Shown here piece by piece: positions 45,271 to 56,637 of a stretch of 64,000 nucleotides of DNA. Position 1 is the stretch's first letter, and the number at the start of each line of letters is the position of its first letter. A model generated the notes under the pieces. The model was given only the letters and a program-made list of their open reading frames with translations, was not told the origin of the DNA and did not search any database. The DNA comes from Petaurus breviceps papuanus (lineage: Eukaryota > Chordata > Mammalia > Diprotodontia > Petauridae): contig JAMXIF010001194.1 of NCBI GenBank assembly GCA_028583685.1, positions 18,086,222 through 18,150,221 of the forward strand, given 5' to 3'. The position numbers and the translations under genes are program-made.

Positions 45271-46239
45271 CCTCTTATCAATTCTTTCAAACCACACTGG
45301 CAGGTCAAGTCCCCAAAATCTGGGTGCTACATCTCCCTTCTGTGTTTTGTTGATATCCCTGAGTGTCCTTGAGAAGCTCAGTGTGGTTTTCTAATGATCA
45401 TTAACCTCCACCAATGTGATTCTTCCTAAGGTTGAAAATTGATATCAGTTATTCAGGTAGGCTTAAATACTTTTTCAGTCAGAAATGTTTATCAATGTGG
45501 TATTGCAAGAATAAATGGTACAGAAAAAAAAACCCACCCTAAGTTCTGTGAGGCATTCTAGTCCCAGTACATTAGGGTTCATGGAAAAGTAGCTCAAGCT
45601 TAGAAAACACATAATGTCCAAAGATTTTTGCTGGGGCTTTTTAGTTGTTTGGTTTTTTTTTTGCCTAAGTTCTCAAGATGTTCCACTTCAGTATGATGGA
45701 GCTATTTGGCTGAGCTCCTTGCAGAGCCTGGAGTCTATGTTTTCTCACTGTGCCTGTTGTATCAACAGCTCACCATGCAAGCAATGATACCAGCCATTGA
45801 TGTTCTGACGACACTGTTAGGATGCTGATGAAAATTTCCAAATCTTCTGAAGCTCATGAGGTCTTTCTCTAGCCAAGGGGGTCAGGGGAGGGTTGAGAAA
45901 AAGTAAACTAATACTATGGTCAGATTTCTTCTTCTCCATCCTCCCACCTCCAAGTGATTCCTTTGTGAAGAATTCCTTTCTCTTTGTCACCAGACAAGTT
46001 AATCTTCAATCATAAACTGGCTTTCTGATTTCACACAAGTCCCACAGGATGTGACCAAATCTTAACATCTAGGATAAATAGACATTCTCTTGTAATTAGT
46101 TGAAATGCCAGAGATGTTTAGACTTTGTTCCCACCCAGTTCTGACTTTTGATAGATTTACTCAATCCAGATGTGTTTTCACCTGATCAAAGAAAGAAGGC
46201 TAAGTAGAGTAGGATGATTAGAATACTTCCCTCCACATT
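45271..46239. other. No recognised feature
   Basis: Unassigned sequence. Nothing coding or repetitive could be supported. Confidence 0.5.
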
Positions 46240-46370
46240 CATACATACATATATACATACACATGCATGCCCATGAACACATTCATATGTGCATACATAC
46301 ATATGAATACACAGTGCAGACATACACACACAATCACACTGATTTATATAATATATACATCCATACTTAC
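46240..46370. repeat. (CATA)n/(CACA)n simple repeat
   Basis: Imperfect ACATACAT runs directly before an L2 3' tail. Confidence 0.8.
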
Positions 46371-46374
46371 ATAC

Positions 46375-46495
46375 TCTTGCCTTCCCTATTAGAATGTAAG
46401 ATCTTTTTGAGTATGGATTGGTTCATTCATTTGTATCCCCAGTGCCTAGTACTATACCTTACACAGTACACAATAAATGTTTGATTGATACATAA
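46375..46495 (+). mobile_element. L2-type 3' end
   Basis: TTAGAATGTAAGATCTTTTTGAG, TGTATCCCCAGTGCCTAGTAC and CAATAAATGTTTGATTGATAC form a clean L2 terminus. Confidence 0.8.
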
Positions 46496-47344
46496 AAATG
46501 CCAAAAAAATTGATTGATTTGCAAAATGAGGCAACTGGACTAGAAGGCCCCTCAGGTCTTTTCAAGATATAAATTCTATGCTACTAGATGCTAAAATTTA
46601 TCTCTTCTGCATCTACCAAAAAAAAAATAAAAGAAGAAGGAAAAGAAAATCCTGGACCTAGAAAAGCTTCCAATCTAACTGGGGACACATAATATTTGAA
46701 ACAAAGCAATTTTATTCTGAAGGCTGAAACACTCTTCTTAATCTAAGTCAAACTGAGGCCTTTGGGAAAAATATCAAGGTCCATGATGACCAGTAAACTT
46801 TCAAGTTTATCACTCATTGACCTGTCTGGCTCTTCACTGTGTATTTCCTATTGATTCAGCAAAAGGGGCTCTCTAAGGCTGAACATACGCTCAAGCTCAG
46901 GATAAGAAAGAAGAATCAGTCTTGTGACAGCAAGTGGTGTAGGATAATCTCCTAGGAAGTAATGGGAAACACTCACTTGCCTTCAACATTTATTAGGTGA
47001 ATCTACTTCAGAAGTCATGGTCAAAGTTTGTCAAGGTCCCTAGAGCAAAAATGAAGTAGAAACTGCTACAGTCCTGGGAAGGAGAGAAGGACATTAAGAA
47101 GGCAGGAAAAGTTGATTGGGGGAAAGGAACTAAATACTATCAGTTCCTACAGGTTATATGGTGCCTGATAATTCTTTACCAAGGAAACCATTTTCCTACT
47201 GCTTCTTGTACAGTAAGATCAGTGGGAATTCCATAAAAGAGATTACAGAAGGTGTTTTTTTAAAGAGAATACATTAGATTAAAGTCTCCATTGGTGAGTA
47301 GTGTGGAGTATGTGTATGAGCATTCTTAAACAGAGCTCTGGTGT
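46496..47344. other. No recognised feature
   Basis: Unassigned. Includes an A-rich run near 46618-46650. Confidence 0.5.
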
Positions 47345-47700
47345 GAGCCCTTCTGTCCCTAGAGATTCTGGGTAATTTAAAGAGGCAATTGCTTCTGGAG
47401 CTCGTCCTGTGAAATTGGAACTAATAGAGCTATGGACTCCATCACAGGAACTCTAGGGAACTGGAGGCAATCCAAGAAAGACTTATTCTGGGCAACATCA
47501 ATATTTGTCCCATTAAAAAGTATACTATAAAAATCAGTAACATTGTTGACAATGCCGTCTGGGTCCTTGTGGGCTAATTCCTTGTTATAAAACCAAGTCA
47601 CTAGCTCCCTGGCAAGCCTGGCTTCAAACAGCCTGTGACTGAAATAATGCACCTGGCCCCCAATTACCTGCCCATGTTTTGTTTTGAAGTTCAGAGATGA
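47345..47700 (-). pseudogene. Isolated L1-superfamily ORF2 linker fragment
   Basis: The 91-codon minus-strand frame at 47377-47652 reads FEARLARELVTWFYN, then KDPDGIVNNVTDFYSILF, KSFLDCLQFPRV and ALLVPISQDELQKQL. This is the L1 ORF2 linker between endonuclease and RT (pattern: P-x-x-I...F-Y-x-x-L-[FY]...FL-x-x-[LQ]-x-[FL]-P...[PL]-I-[ST]-x-x-E[LI]). Past the stop, the text for PESLGTEGLTPE corresponds to the KSPGPDGFTPEFY box. Its wording differs from the other L1 pieces here, so it is from an older or different L1 or Tx1-like lineage. Confidence 0.65.
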
Positions 47701-47959
47701 TAACCCAATCCTGTTTCATTCATTTTTAAAAATTCTTTTTTGTCTTTCACATATGTTCTCTAATGCAAGTCACCCATTGAAATCCTCATACCAAACTCAA
47801 ATTTGTCATTCTATTTCTTATAGTTAGAACTATATTTCTATAAATGATATGAGATGAATTGTTTATTTTACTGTCATTCAACATTTCACTGTGTTCAGTT
47901 CCTGCACAAAGGACATGATCTTTTCTTCTCTAGCTAAGTAACATCAGACAAAATTCCTT
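47701..47959. other. No recognised feature
   Basis: Short unassigned A/T-rich interval. Confidence 0.4.
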
Positions 47960-48365
47960 GAGTTATGTAGCATAATGAACTGGGCAATAGACTTGGATCC
48001 AGAGGGAATCTGGGTTCTAATTCTTACCTCTGACCCTCAGCTGGTTACTGGTAGAAAAAACACTGCCTATTGTAGCACTGTCAAACTGAAATAGAAAGGG
48101 GAGGCCAATAAACCATACATAAACATCCCCCCACATTCACTTTGAATATCACATATTAACATTATCTGTGTTCTATTGTATATTTATTTGTTTTGTTAAA
48201 TATGTCCCTTCTATATTTTAATCCAGTTCAGTATGCTGCAGGGGCAACTATGTTTGAGATCTCTGACCTACTACCTCTTAAAAATGTTGTGAGGATCAGA
48301 TCAAATAATGGATTTAAATTTATCTATAAAAGTACAGGTGCTATATAAGTTTCAGTTACTATTAA
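47960..48365 (+). mobile_element. MIR SINE split by a hAT-like MITE
   Basis: The left part has GACTTGGATCCAGAGGGAATC and GGTTCTAATTCTTACC. The right part after the MITE has AAAAATGTTGTGAGGATCAG and GCTATATAAGTTTCAGTTAC. Both match MIR in order. Confidence 0.65.
48079..48266 (+). mobile_element. hAT-like MITE, third copy, opposite orientation
   Basis: Begins TGTCAAACTGAAATAGAAAGG, then CCAATAAACCATACATAA, CATATTAACATTATCTGTG and TTTTAATCCAGTTCAGTATGC. It ends near TTTGAGATCTCTG, a decayed inverted terminus. It is inserted in a MIR. Confidence 0.65.
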
Positions 48366-48429
48366 TTAGCCAGGAATATAAATTTTCCTTGCTCTGAAAA
48401 CTTCCAAACAACAGGTCTAAAGTAGACTA

Positions 48430-48640
48430 GACTAGATCCCCATTGATTGGGGAGTGACTAAACAAATATGTCCCATGAAAGTGATGGAATATTTGAAACA
48501 ATGAAAATGCTAAATATAAATATAAAAAAACACTGGAAGACTTTTATGAAGTGATATAAAGTGAAGTAAAAGAGAAATAGGAAATGAAGAGAACAACAAA
48601 ACAACCGCAACTGAATCCTATGAAATTATAAAGGTCAATC
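48430..48640 (+). mobile_element. Possible old L1 3' end
   Basis: CCCCATTGATTGGGGAGTGAC, AAAGTGATGGAATATTTG and CACTGGAAGACTTTTATG resemble the ORF2 C-terminal end of L1 (compare 23950-24060), but more diverged. Confidence 0.5.
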
Positions 48641-49045
48641 TTGTCCCCAAAAACGAGATATGAGAAGGCATCCCCCACTGCTTCTGTGCAGAGGTGAGGG
48701 ACTATGGATTTAGAACATTACATAAAATATCAATTTTTTAATATTTTGGTCAGCTATAATGATTTTTAAGTAATTCTTTGTTATCAGGATGACTCTGGAA
48801 GTAGAGAGGGATATGTTGAAATACAAGTCATGCAAAAACAAAATTATCGATAACTTTCTCTTTAAAAAAAATAAGAGAAAGGATAACAACATGAAAACCA
48901 TGCTATGTAAGGATCAATTAAGGGAAACAAATATGTTTATCTCGGAGGAAATAAGACTTAGGGGGAGGGAAGGTTAAAGGATATGTGGAAGCTATCTAAA
49001 ATATTTTAAAGGCTTCCAAGTGAAAGGAGAAAAGAGAATTGATGC
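48641..49045. other. No recognised feature
   Basis: Unassigned. Small frames are not supported. Confidence 0.45.
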
Positions 49046-49049
49046 TGAA

Positions 49050-49260
49050 GTTGGAGGACCTAAGTCATTATCCACCAATGACACTTTCTACCTATCTTAT
49101 CTTTGATAAGTCTTACTCTCTGGGTCTTAGCTTCCTCATATGTAAAATTAGTAGGTTTGTAGAAGCAGCATTGAGTAGAGGATAGAGCACTGGCCTTAAC
49201 CTTGTCATGCCTCAGTTTCCTTATCTTTAAAACTAGGGAGGTCAAGGTCCCTTTCTGTTC
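49050..49260 (+). mobile_element. MIR-like SINE fragment
   Basis: TCTTAGCTTCCTCATATGTAAAATTAG, GATAGAGCACTGGCC and CTCAGTTTCCTTATCTTTAAAAC are MIR and tRNA-SINE words, probably two overlapping fragments. Confidence 0.55.
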
Positions 49261-49384
49261 AAAATTAATGATCTTATTACACAAAGAAGAATAAACAGAC
49301 GTTTCTACATTGTAATAGAAGAGGGACAGATTTGGATTCAATATTAAAAGAAAACAAGAAAAAGAAAAACTTAAAAATTACAGG

Positions 49385-49580
49385 TATCCCAAAGTGAGAA
49401 TGGGCTGCTTTAAGAATTAGTAAATTCCTCATGACTGGTAGAGCCCAAGAAAATCCTATGTGAGCACTTGTCAGGGATGCTACAAAAGGGATTGCTTTTC
49501 AAGTACAGGTTGGATTAGATGACCACTGAGATCCTTTCCAACTCTGAGAGTCTGTGACCCTGCTATTCTATGCCTTTAAC
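49385..49580 (+). mobile_element. CR1/L3-type LINE 3' end
   Basis: GGTTGGATTAGATGACCACTG and GATCCTTTCCAACTCTGAGAG are the diagnostic CR1/L3 terminus. Confidence 0.85.
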
Positions 49581-49824
49581 TAGATTGGAATCACAGCCCT
49601 ACATTGTACGAGCTGTAGCACCACAGCTTAAAATTAAGCAAATACTCAAGAGGTCAGCAATTAACTTTAATTAGATTCTCTAGTAAGGGTAAAAGATTGT
49701 ACCTGTACCCATAAAGGTAAGGGACTGCATTTTTAAAAAATCTTCACACTAAAATTTTGAGTTGTTTTGCTTTGTTTTCTTTGGAGCAGAAAAGTATATT
49801 CAAGTGTGTATTACTCCTCCCACT

Positions 49825-50065
49825 TCTGTTGTTGTTCAGTCATGTCTGACTCTGTGACCCTATATGGGGCAAAGATACTGGAATGGTCTGCCATTTCCTT
49901 CTCCAGCTCATTTTACAAATGAGGAAACTGAGGCAATCAGGGTTAAGTAATTTGTCCAGGGTCACATAACTAGTAAGTGTCTGAAGCCAGACTTGAACTC
50001 AGGAAAATGAGTTTTCCTGAGTCCAGGCCCCACACTCTATCCACTCTGCCAGCTAGTGGCCCCAG
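49825..50065 (+). mobile_element. THER1-type SINE, full length
   Basis: GTTGTTGTTCAGTCATGTCTG, CATTTCCTTCTCCAGCTC, GAGGAAACTGAGGCAATCAGG, CAGGGTCACATAACTAG and CACTCTATCCACTCTGCC in canonical order. Confidence 0.9.
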
Positions 50066-51314
50066 TTCCTTCCACTATCAGTTCCCAACCCACCACTCCC
50101 CTTTCTCGACACCATCACAACAGGCTCTCTGATATAATACCAACCTTCCTACATATCCCATTCTGTTGTTTCCTAAAAAGACTTCATCCCTGACAATTAT
50201 GATAGCTGCTCTCTGGGGCACTAGTACAGAGGACCCTGGCCTTTGGTTCCTGAGTTTTCTCTTTTAATAATTTTGAACTTTCACTTATGTCTGGCTTGAT
50301 GCCTAATGCCTCCACCATACTCTACCACTGACCTTTGTACCTGAGTCTATTTAATTTCTTGAGTCAGAGGTCATCTGCCCCCAATACTAGTACTAAGTTA
50401 TTTGATCCACTTCTTTTGTTGTCCCCTATTCATGATACTCAATCCTCATACTTTCTCTATTTCTCCTCTCTACTGTAGTACCTTTCAGACAACAAGAGCC
50501 TGATTTCTAGAATATATTCATTAAAAGAATAAGGAATATAAAGAATTGTCAAGGATAACATCAAAGTTCATCTGCAATGTATTTACAAGATTCTATCCAC
50601 CCAAAACTAGATGATATTTGACTCATAGAGCTGTTGTAATCTTTAAAGCTCCTTTAAAAATCCTTCCATGATTCTCCCTATACCTAGATCCTAGCACCTT
50701 TTATTCCAGAATACCACTATACTGGTTGGAGATTCATCCATCTGCATGTCCTGGGTTTTCATTTGTTCTTTCTCCCATCATTTGTAATAAATCAATCTCC
50801 CATTCACTTGTAATCAATCAGAAACCTCCCAGTTAGATGGTGGGATTTTGGTATTTGACCATCATTCTTACTAAATCACTGGCCCAATAGGTTTCTCCCC
50901 TCCCTCTGCTCAAACTTGAGAGACGTTGAGAGAATTTTAAAAGGAAATATCATATACAATTAATCTTTTACCACTACACTAAAATCAGAATATTTTTAAT
51001 CAAATGCCCACTTTACTCTCAAAAGTCGACCTTCATTAGAGTCACTGGAAAAGGCTGGTTATGGCAGGAGCTCTTTGGGCTCACCAAAACTCAGTGACTC
51101 TCTTACCTTCCAAGGCCTCTGGGTGAGTACAGCTACCACTTTCTTAAAAGATACAGAACCAAAATATAACAATCTATTTCAGCAGCTGCCCAGAGGAGCT
51201 ACTCAAGCATTGTTATATCATATCTTTATCTCTCCATGTCCAAAGGCAATGTCCTAACCCAATGTCCTAGTCTAACATCCTAATGCCTTGGTGTCTAAAT
51301 GTGCCCAGATTGTC
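50066..51314. other. No recognised feature
   Basis: Pyrimidine-rich and unassigned. No exon or repeat was supported. Confidence 0.45.
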
Positions 51315-51460
51315 AAGCAATCAATATTTATTAAGCAACAATATTAACAGGCATTGTCTTAGGTGATAGAGAAACAAGACAATAATGAAACAGCCCTTGC
51401 CTTCAAAGAGCTTATATTCTATTTGGGGGAGAGAACATGTATATTTACATACTAAAATAA
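51315..51460 (+). repeat. Ancient mammalian interspersed repeat (family unassigned)
   Basis: CAATCAATATTTATTAAGC and CCTTGCCTTCAAAGAGCTTATATTC are shared in order with 57755-57870 and 60815-60930. Confidence 0.6.
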
Positions 51461-52928
51461 ACAAATAAATTAAGAGGTAATTTTGTGGAGAAGGATTTAC
51501 TACTGGGTAGGTCAGGTGTGAACACTGAAGGCTCTCTAACCACAAGCATCATATTAGATGTCGTAGAACTGCTGCACTCTTGTTATAAAATCTTCTAGAC
51601 ATCAAAAGTTGAGTAGGTCATGTCCATATAGCTGACATTCAGGGTCTAAAAGGGCAGGGTTGCCTGTGTCCCCAAGGATAATTGCTATTTAGATATCAAA
51701 ACTGCTGTTTTTGAACTAACTTCTAGAATCCTTCATCCCTGATTCATGATAATATCAACCTTCCTCAGAATGTAGATGAGTATTAAATAATTGTTCAGGA
51801 ACTTGATCTCCTCTGCACATCTGGATAATTTGTTTCTGCAATCTACATATGGAATTGTTTTGCCGTGAGTGGCCGTAGGTATTGTTTTAACTCGAGAGGT
51901 CAGAACAAAGCCTCACTGACAAAATTTTTTTCTTTCTATACTTATCGAGGCAAAGAACCCAGTAGAAAGATTCCTTGCTTTGTTTCAGAATATACAAAAA
52001 AAATAACTTTTATAACCTCCCTAACCCAAGTACCTTAAAACCAATCATTAGAAGAGACAAACAAGTTTCAACTATAAACTAGGCAAGGGTTTGAGCATGG
52101 TGGGCAGCAGAAACATCTGCATTCACATTGTGAATGTTCTATCCAACCACCACCATCCCAAGGCTGAGTGTGAGAGAAGAACCATATGAGGTCAGAGACC
52201 CTGAATAATTTTCAGGTGCCTCATGAAAACACAAGAAAAAATATAATATTGAATTTAATCAACAATTAGGTATGGGTGTCAATTTTCAACTGGTTGCTCT
52301 CCCAATCATCTTTCTGAAAGTGATAAATATAGTTTTACCATCAGAGTCAATGACTTTGAAGAACAAAATAAAACTCTGGAACATGCAGAGGTGAGTCTCA
52401 GAACTCACATGAATATAGGAATACTTAAAAGACACCATGGGTTATTTATTGTCATAAAATGCCAGGACCAGAACTTTATCATGAACTGTACATCTGCATT
52501 AGGAAATCTGACAGAGCAAATCAAAAAACAAGGGAATTGTTTGTGTAGTAGACTTTCAATTATTTACTTATTTATTTTACCAAAATCATGTTCAAAGAAA
52601 ATGCAATACACTTTGGAGAAATTCCAAGTAGAGGTTAGCCAAGCAGAGATATAGCATCCATGCTAGGCAGGACTAATCAAGTCATAGGTTTCTATATCAA
52701 TTATTACATTTATTAGATTTTTTAGACCAGTCTCAAACAAGATAAATTTTGATATTAAATTGTTGCTCAGTATTTTCCAATAGCAGATGTTCATCAAGAT
52801 TTTTGGAAAGATTTGTTTCCATACAAAAAATGCGTGTCATATAGAAACATTTTACTATTAAGTGTTTACTTGAGCTATCCAGAGTTCACATTCTCACCCT
52901 CACTGAACACTTGTCTCAGTTGTGAAGG
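51461..52928. other. No recognised feature
   Basis: About 1.5 kb unassigned up to the fold-back arm. The 87-codon frame at 52391 has no family signature. Confidence 0.45.
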
Positions 52929-53320
52929 GTCACTGCAATTTCAATGGGCACAGGAAGGCTATTGTTGGTGCCTATAGGAAGATATCATTATAAAATCTAA
53001 CTTCTTGAGTTCTAGAAAATTGTGGGATGCTATAGTTTATTAGAGCACGTATGCCAATGAAATCAGATCAACAAGCATCTAGTAAATTCTGTCTGTGTGC
53101 AGAGAACTGTGTTAGTCATCTTAAGTAGGATACATTTTCATTTACATTCTAAAGAATGTATCTATTTGGAAGATCCAAGATGGCAGGGACTCATACAAGC
53201 TTTCCCAAATCCTCCCTCACACAATTTTAAAATAACACCTCAAAACAAACTCTGAAGCAGCAAAATCAACAAGAGAACAAAATGAAAGAATGTTCTAGCC
53301 CAAGACACCTTAGAAGGTTG
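52929..53320 (+). repeat. Left arm of a large fold-back (inverted repeat)
   Basis: About 390 bp that reads, as reverse complement, the same as 55448-55837, at roughly 90 percent identity by eye. The outer 240 bp (to about 53168) is non-element flank. The inner 150 bp is a HAL1-type 5' end beginning near GGAAGATCCAAGATGGCAGG. Confidence 0.85.
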
Positions 53321-55447
53321 ATTTGCTCCTCCTTCTGTTATCTCCCTGTCTTCCTAATTGCATGTAAGTTAGATCTTTATGCCCAATTGAATGTGGATGT
53401 TCCATTTTATATTCAATCCTGAGAAGAATAAGGTTTAAGTATCACCCGTCACATCCTCCCCCAATCATCCCTTTCACTGTAAAAAAAAGCTCTTTTGTAT
53501 GTCTTTCATTTGATACAACTTATCTCATTTTACCCCTCCTTTCTCTCAGTACATCAACCTTTTCACCTCTTGATTTTTTAAATATAATCTCATCATAGTC
53601 AAATCACATTTGCACCCTCTGACTATGTATGCTTTTTTTAACTGCCCTAATAGTGAAAAAATTCTTAAGAGTTATGCCTATCATCTTCCATCGAGGAATG
53701 TAAACAGTTTAATTCCATTGAGTCCATTATGATTATGCATTCAGGTTTACTTTTTTATGCTTCTCTTGAATCTTGTGTTTGAAAATCAGATTTTCTATTC
53801 ATCTCTGTTCTTTTCATCAGGAATGCTCAAAAGTCCTCTATTTCAGGAAATTTCCATTTTTTCCCCAAAGGATGATACTCAGTTTTCTTCTGGGTAGGTG
53901 ATTCTTAGTGGTAATCCTAGCTCCTTTACCTTCTTAAATATCATCTTTCAAGCCCTCTGATCCTTTAATGCAGAAGCTGTTAAATCTTGTGGTTATCTTT
54001 ACTGTGGCTCCAAGATACTTAAATTACCTCTTTTTGGTTCTGGTAATATTTTCTCCTTGTTCTAGGAGCTCTGGAATTTGGCTTAAGAGTTTTAACTTTG
54101 GGACCTCTTTCAAAAGCTGTTACAGATTCCTTTGATTTCTATTTTACCCTCTTGCTCTAGGATATCAGGGCAATTTCCATCAATGATTTTTTGTAATGTG
54201 ATGTCTATGCTATTTTTTTTTAGATCACGGCTTTCAGGTACTCTAATAATATTTAAATTATTTATTTTTCAGCTAAATTATTTTTTCAATGATATATTTC
54301 ACATTTCCTCTTGTTTTCACTCTTTTGGTGTTATTTTAATGTTTGTTGTTTCCTAATGAAGTCATTAGCCTCCACTTGCACAATTCTAATTTTTAAGGAA
54401 TTATTTTTTTTCCCCAATGAGCTTATGCACCTCCTTTGCCTTTCATTCAGTCAATTCTACTTTTTAAGAAGTTATTTCCTTCAGCGAATTTTTGAACATC
54501 TTGTTTTCCCTCATTTTGGGGGCTTCCTTTACTAATTGCCAACTCTTTCTTCATGATTATCTTGTATCACTCTTGATTATTTTCCTATTTTCCCTTTATC
54601 TCTTTTATTTTATTTTTGAAGTGTTTTGGTTTCTTCCAGTAAATTATTTTGGACTTGGAACCAATTCACTTTTTTCTTTGAGGCTTTGCATGTAGCCTTT
54701 TGGAAACTGTTGTAACTTTCTGAGTTTATGTTTCTATCTTCCCTGTCAAAATAGTAACTTTCTATGGTCAGGTTATTTTGTTTATATTTTTTTGTTTTTA
54801 TTGTTGCTTGTTTATTTTTCCATCCTATATTTTGAACTTCAACTTTTCTTAAAGTTGGTCTCTGATCCTTGGGGTTGAAGGGACACTCTGAAGCTTCAAG
54901 TTGTTGTTGTTGTTCTGTTGTTCTAAGACCTAGTTCCCAGAGTCTGTAAATTTTCATTTCTTTTGAGGCGATATGGAGATGTGTGATCATTACTCTCCTG
55001 GCCTATGTTCTGGTTTGTGAGTAACAACAACCAGTTTATTTTTTCTAACCTGGAATTGTGACCTGTCCCCATGTGACTGAAAACTCTAGATTATTAGTGC
55101 TCCTCCTTGCCCTGGGATTGTAACCAGGAAGCCCATTTGGGCAGCGCCATAGAGTCCTTCACCCAGTGCCAAGTAAGGGTCCTCTGTAATCTCTTTCTGA
55201 TCACTTTTCCACTCCACTCTACCATCTGTGGGACGAGAGCTACAGAATTCAGTACTGCTGATTCAGGCATTCCAAAGGCCAGCTGCTGATATGCACTGAG
55301 CATTAAGCAGGATCCTGGAGTCTCACTCCTGTCTTGCCTTGGGCTACTGGATTGTATTGGGGCTCAGGTCCTAGCTGCTGGCTTGTTGGCCATGCCATGT
55401 GCTGGACTGCATTACCCTTTTACCTGAGTGAAATAGCCATTTCCCAC
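53321..55447 (-). mobile_element. HAL1-type element body forming the fold-back loop
   Basis: In the minus sense: 5' UTR (about 55447-55000), ORF1 remnant (about 54990-53800), and a 3' UTR that stops at the left arm without its tail. The 5' end continues into the right arm to about 55602. No ORF2 is present. The 126-codon frame at 54610-54990 has LTIESYYFDREDRN, linking it to the older subtype at 36474. Confidence 0.7.
53800..54990 (-). pseudogene. L1 ORF1p-like remnant inside the fold-back loop
   Basis: The N-terminal piece (126 codons from 54990) is polar and Lys/Gln-rich, and ends in KKKVNWFQVQNNLLEETKT, the start of the coiled coil. Towards 53800 the antisense text for RRM (near 54250, with decayed RRDNLKIIRVPES-like wording) and CTD follow. 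Many stops are present and the copy is old. Confidence 0.6.
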
Positions 55448-55837
55448 CAACCTTCTAAGGTGTCTTGGGCTAGAATATTCTTTCATTTTGTTCTCTTCTT
55501 GATTTTGCTGCATCAGAATTTGTTTTGAGGTATTATTTTAAAATTGTGTGAGGGAGAATTTGGGAAAGCTTGTATGAGTTCCTACCATCTTGGATCTTCC
55601 AAGTAGACACATTCTTTAGAATGTGAGTGAAAATGTGTCCTAATTAAGATGACTAACACAGTTCTCTGCACACAGACAGCACTTAATACATTCTTGTTGA
55701 TCAGATTTCAGTGGCATACATGCCCTAATAAACTATAGTATCCCACAATTTTGTAGAACTCAAAAAGTTAGATTTTATAATGATATCCTACTATAGCACA
55801 AACAATAGCCTTCCTGTGCCCATGGAAATTGCAGTGA
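55448..55837 (-). repeat. Right arm of the large fold-back
   Basis: Pairs with 52929-53320. It contains the HAL1 5' end (ACCATCTTGG at 55584-55593) and then flanking sequence including AACACAGTTCTCTGCACACAG and TAAACTATAGTATCCCACAA. It stops about 20 bp before a (GA)n tract. Confidence 0.85.
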
Positions 55838-55855
55838 GTGTATTGAGGGAGACAG

Positions 55856-56016
<161 letters not shown>

Positions 56017-56019
56017 ATG

Positions 56020-56637
56020 GAGGGAAATACACAAGTAATCATAACTGTAACTTTGAATAGGATGAACTCACCCATAAAACATTAGAATATAGCAGAGTAG
56101 ATTAAAAAACAGAATCCTTCAATGTGCTGTTTACAAGAAACACACCTGAACTAGAGAGACACACACAGAGTAAAGGAAAGGAGATGGAGCAGAATCTATT
56201 ATGCTTCAACAGAATTTTTAAAAACAGGAGGGGTAGAAATCTAATCTCAGATGAGGCAAAAACAAAAATATATCTAATTAAAAGAGATAAGTAAGGAAAC
56301 TCTACCATTCTGAAAGTTACCACAGACAATAAAGTAATGAAATACTAAATATAGATACATCAAATGATGCAGCATTTACATTGTTAAAGGAAAAGTTAAA
56401 TGAGTTACAGGAGGAAGTAGACATTAAAATTATACTGTGGGGGACTTCAACTTTCCACTCTCAGATTTAGGTGAATCTAACAAAATAATAACAATAAAAA
56501 ACCCACAAAACTAAATAAGAAAAGAGTTAAGGAGGGAAATAGAATTTTCAAAAAGTTAGATATGATAGATAGACCTGTGGAGAAAATTGAATGGTAATAG
56601 AGAGGAATATAACTTTTTTTTTAGCAGTACATGGCAC

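Noticed and set aside
44761-45372. 203-codon open frame as a host gene
   Set aside because: It lacks any recognised domain, is rich in Phe/Leu/Ser from pyrimidine-rich DNA, and its second half overlaps L2-like 3' text and a TATA/CATA-rich stretch.
47377-47652. Domesticated host gene from the open 91-codon frame
   Set aside because: The wording is plainly the L1 ORF2 linker, and both ends run into stops. Nothing in the window suggests expression or constraint.
53171-55602. Plain L1 twin-priming inversion
   Set aside because: Twin priming does not duplicate flanking DNA, but here about 240 bp outside the element is present in inverted form on both sides.
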